From an uncultured Candidatus Melainabacteria bacterium (lineage in GTDB: Bacteria > Cyanobacteriota > Vampirovibrionia > Gastranaerophilales > Gastranaerophilaceae): a stretch of 7,186 nucleotides of DNA. The translations under genes were made by a program, and so were the position numbers. Below the pieces are notes generated by a model, which ran no database searches, had not been told where the DNA came from, and saw only the letters and a program-made list of their open reading frames with translations. Of the stretch, positions 5,609 through 7,186 are shown one piece after another (position 1 is the first letter of the stretch; every line of letters starts with the position of its first letter). The stretch covers positions 1 through 7,186 of the forward strand of contig CAKUVB010000088.1 in the NCBI GenBank assembly GCA_934693215.1, in the 5' to 3' direction.

Positions 5609-6559
5609 ATGCTTACAATAGACAGAAATAACAAACAATCCGTTAGAGAGGCTTTTGGTAAAGCTCTTGTAGAAGCTGGAAAACTAAACAAAGATGTAGT
5701 TGTACTTGATGCAGACTTATCTTGTTCTACACAAACAAAAATCTTTGCAAAAGAATTTCCGGACAGATTCTTTAATGTTGGTATTGCAGAACAAGATTTA
5801 GTTACAACTGCAGCAGGTTTAGCAACAGTAGGAAAGATTCCTTTTGCAGCTGCTTTTGCCGTATTTATTACTGGTAGAAGTTACGACCAAATAAGAAACA
5901 CTATCTGTTATTCCGGTCTAAATGTTAAACTTGTTGGGACTCATGGCGGTATAACTGTTGGCGAAGATGGTGCAACACACCAAGCATTAGAAGATATTGC
6001 TCTTATGTCAAATCTTCCAAACATGACAGTTATAGTACCTTCTGACAGACATGAAATTAACGCAGTTATCAAATTTGCAGCTGAATTTAATGGACCTGTA
6101 TACATTAGAATTCCTCGAACAAATTTACCAGATGTTTTTGATGAAAATTATAAATTTGATTTACTAAAAGCTCAAGTTCTAAAAGAAGGAAAAGACTTAA
6201 CAATAGTTACTAATGGTGAAACTCTTCAAGAAGTAGTAGAAGCCGTAGAAGAACTTGCAAAACAAGGTATTGATGCAGAGGTTATAAATGCTCCTGTAGT
6301 AAAACCTTTTGACATTGATACTGTTTTAAAATCTGCAGAAAAAACTAACCTTGTTGTGACTGTTGAAAACCACTCTATTAGAGGTGGTATCGGAAGTATT
6401 GTATGCGAACAATTATCTTCTATAAGACCAACAAAAGTAGTTAGACTTGGTACAGATGATGAATTTGGTCAAAGCGGAACTTCAAATCAATTACTAGATT
6501 GCTATGGTTTAAGTTCTAAAAAAATAGTAGAGAAGATTATAGAGATAAAAAATAAATGA
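5609..6559 (+). CDS. Transketolase, C-terminal subunit (split enzyme)
   Basis: Transketolase moves two-carbon units between sugar phosphates in the pentose phosphate pathway. In many bacteria and archaea it is split in two. This 316-residue protein is the C-terminal subunit, with the pyrimidine-binding and C-terminal domains. The pyrimidine domain (about 8-170) has NVGIAEQD (56-63), whose Glu61 activates the thiamine diphosphate aminopyrimidine ring, then GEDGATHQALEDIALM (117-132) and VIVPSDRHE. The C-terminal domain (about 190-316) has VVTVENHSIRGGIGS and the LG-DEFGQSG loop. The diphosphate-binding GDG half is absent, and there is no room for it: gatB diverges upstream and ftsE follows. 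The partner must be encoded elsewhere. The C-terminal half of DXS or a 2-oxoacid dehydrogenase beta subunit are relatives, but the length and lack of an N-terminal domain fit split transketolase best. The stop overlaps the ftsE start (ATGA), implying cotranscription and coupled translation. Confidence 0.92.
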   Translation: MLTIDRNNKQSVREAFGKALVEAGKLNKDVVVLDADLSCSTQTKIFAKEFPDRFFNVGIAEQDLVTTAAGLATVGKIPFAAAFAVFITGRSYDQIRNTICYSGLNVKLVGTHGGITVGEDGATHQALEDIALMSNLPNMTVIVPSDRHEINAVIKFAAEFNGPVYIRIPRTNLPDVFDENYKFDLLKAQVLKEGKDLTIVTNGETLQEVVEAVEELAKQGIDAEVINAPVVKPFDIDTVLKSAEKTNLVVTVENHSIRGGIGSIVCEQLSSIRPTKVVRLGTDDEFGQSGTSNQLLDCYGLSSKKIVEKIIEIKNK

Positions 6560-7186
6560 TTCAATTAAGAGCCGTAACTAAAAAATATAAAAATAACTAT
6601 GCTTTAAAAAATGTAAACTTGGATATAATGTCAGGTGAATTTGTTTTTGTAACAGGAGCATCGGGGGCTGGTAAATCAACCCTTATGAAACTTCTTTATA
6701 AAGAAGAAGTCCCAACAAGTGGTACTGTTTTGATTGGTGGTATCAATATAGCGAATCTTCCTTCTCAAAAAGTACCGAACTTGAGAAGATGCATGGGGAT
6801 TGTATTTCAAGATTACAAACTTTTACCTAATATGTCTGTATATGACAATATTGCATACGTTATAAGAACATTAGGTATGAGTACAAAAGAAATTAGCATG
6901 CGTGTTATGGGTGCCTTAAAAGTTGTTGGACTTTTGGACAAAATGAAATCCAAGCCTAATGAGCTTTCAGGTGGTGAACAACAAAGAGTAAGTATTGCTA
7001 GAGCCATCGTAAATGGTCCTCCTCTTTTAATAGCGGACGAACCTACAGGTAACCTTGACCCAAAAAATTCACTAGAAGTTATGCAAATTTTGGATCAAAT
7101 TAACCAAAGAGGAATTACAGTTATTGTTTCAACCCATGATAGAACGATGGTAGATTATTTTAGAAAACGTGTGTTAACTCTTGATA
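6556..7186 (+). CDS. ftsE: Cell-division ABC transporter ATPase FtsE, 3'-partial
   Basis: FtsE is the ATPase of the FtsEX complex, which sits at the division site and activates peptidoglycan hydrolases across the membrane. The window holds 210 codons with no stop; the family is usually about 220-230 residues, so only the C-terminal tip is missing. Motifs: Walker A GASGAGKST (34-42), Q-loop VFQDYKLL (83-90), ABC signature LSGGEQQR (137-144), Walker B LLIADEPTGNLD (157-168) and H-loop His194 in STHD. The YKEEVPTSG (48-56), VPNLRR (73-78) and FQDYKLL features are typical of FtsE rather than LolD or other close relatives. The ATG at 6556 overlaps the transketolase stop by 4 bp (ATGA) and has only a weak upstream purine stretch (TAGAGAT, 6539-6545), so translation is probably coupled. 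ftsX is expected next, beyond the edge. No residue needed for ATP hydrolysis appears lost. Confidence 0.95.
   Translation, partial: MIQLRAVTKKYKNNYALKNVNLDIMSGEFVFVTGASGAGKSTLMKLLYKEEVPTSGTVLIGGINIANLPSQKVPNLRRCMGIVFQDYKLLPNMSVYDNIAYVIRTLGMSTKEISMRVMGALKVVGLLDKMKSKPNELSGGEQQRVSIARAIVNGPPLLIADEPTGNLDPKNSLEVMQILDQINQRGITVIVSTHDRTMVDYFRKRVLTLD

Noticed and set aside
5609..6559. C-terminal fragment of 1-deoxy-xylulose-5-phosphate synthase (DXS)
   Set aside because: It has its own good ribosome site and promoter and the length of a natural split transketolase subunit, so it is not a fragment. DXS C-terminal halves differ around the GIAEQ and GEDGATHQ motifs.
1..7186. tRNA genes, CRISPR arrays, insertion sequences, phage genes, toxin-antitoxin pairs
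   Set aside because: None seen. The non-coding gaps are short (longest 196 bp) and are accounted for by a terminator, promoters and palindromes.

Overview
AT-rich bacterial chromosomal DNA, densely coded, with genes on both strands. The gene content (gatB unlinked to gatA/gatC, a split transketolase, ftsE, and Lys/Asn-rich proteins with QFKGN-like motifs) reminds me of the gut Gastranaerophilales/Melainabacteria, non-photosynthetic relatives of cyanobacteria. That is an inference from style and recollection. No rRNA or other taxonomic marker is present, and a low-GC Firmicute or similar cannot be excluded.

Left region (1-2450, plus strand): two tightly spaced genes of unknown function. The first is open at the left window edge and encodes a long protein with a coiled-coil-like N-terminus and several hydrophobic segments. 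The second encodes a protein with one hydrophobic segment and a Thr/Lys/Asp-rich, probably beta-rich C-terminal part. They share a [LV]QFK[GS]N motif and end at a strong intrinsic terminator (2415-2448).

Middle (2451-5462): an intergenic region with a perfect 16-bp palindrome and a plausible promoter precedes a small gene for a single-EF-hand protein. It converges on, and overlaps by 8 bp, a minus-strand two-gene unit. That unit reads gatB (Asp/Glu-tRNA amidotransferase subunit B) and then, 20 bp later, a protein equivalent to the isomerase half of GlmS without its glutaminase half. All five catalytic residues I could align are kept.

Right (5463-7186): a 146-bp divergent promoter region, with an extended -10 element facing each way, separates gatB from a plus-strand pair. 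This pair is the C-terminal subunit of a split transketolase and, overlapping its stop by ATGA, ftsE (cell-division ABC ATPase), which runs off the right edge.

Most of the window is housekeeping. The parts most worth following are the unknown two-gene cassette, the palindrome-controlled EF-hand gene, and the glutaminase-less GlmS homologue cotranscribed with gatB. I see no CRISPR, transposon, phage, tRNA or rRNA.
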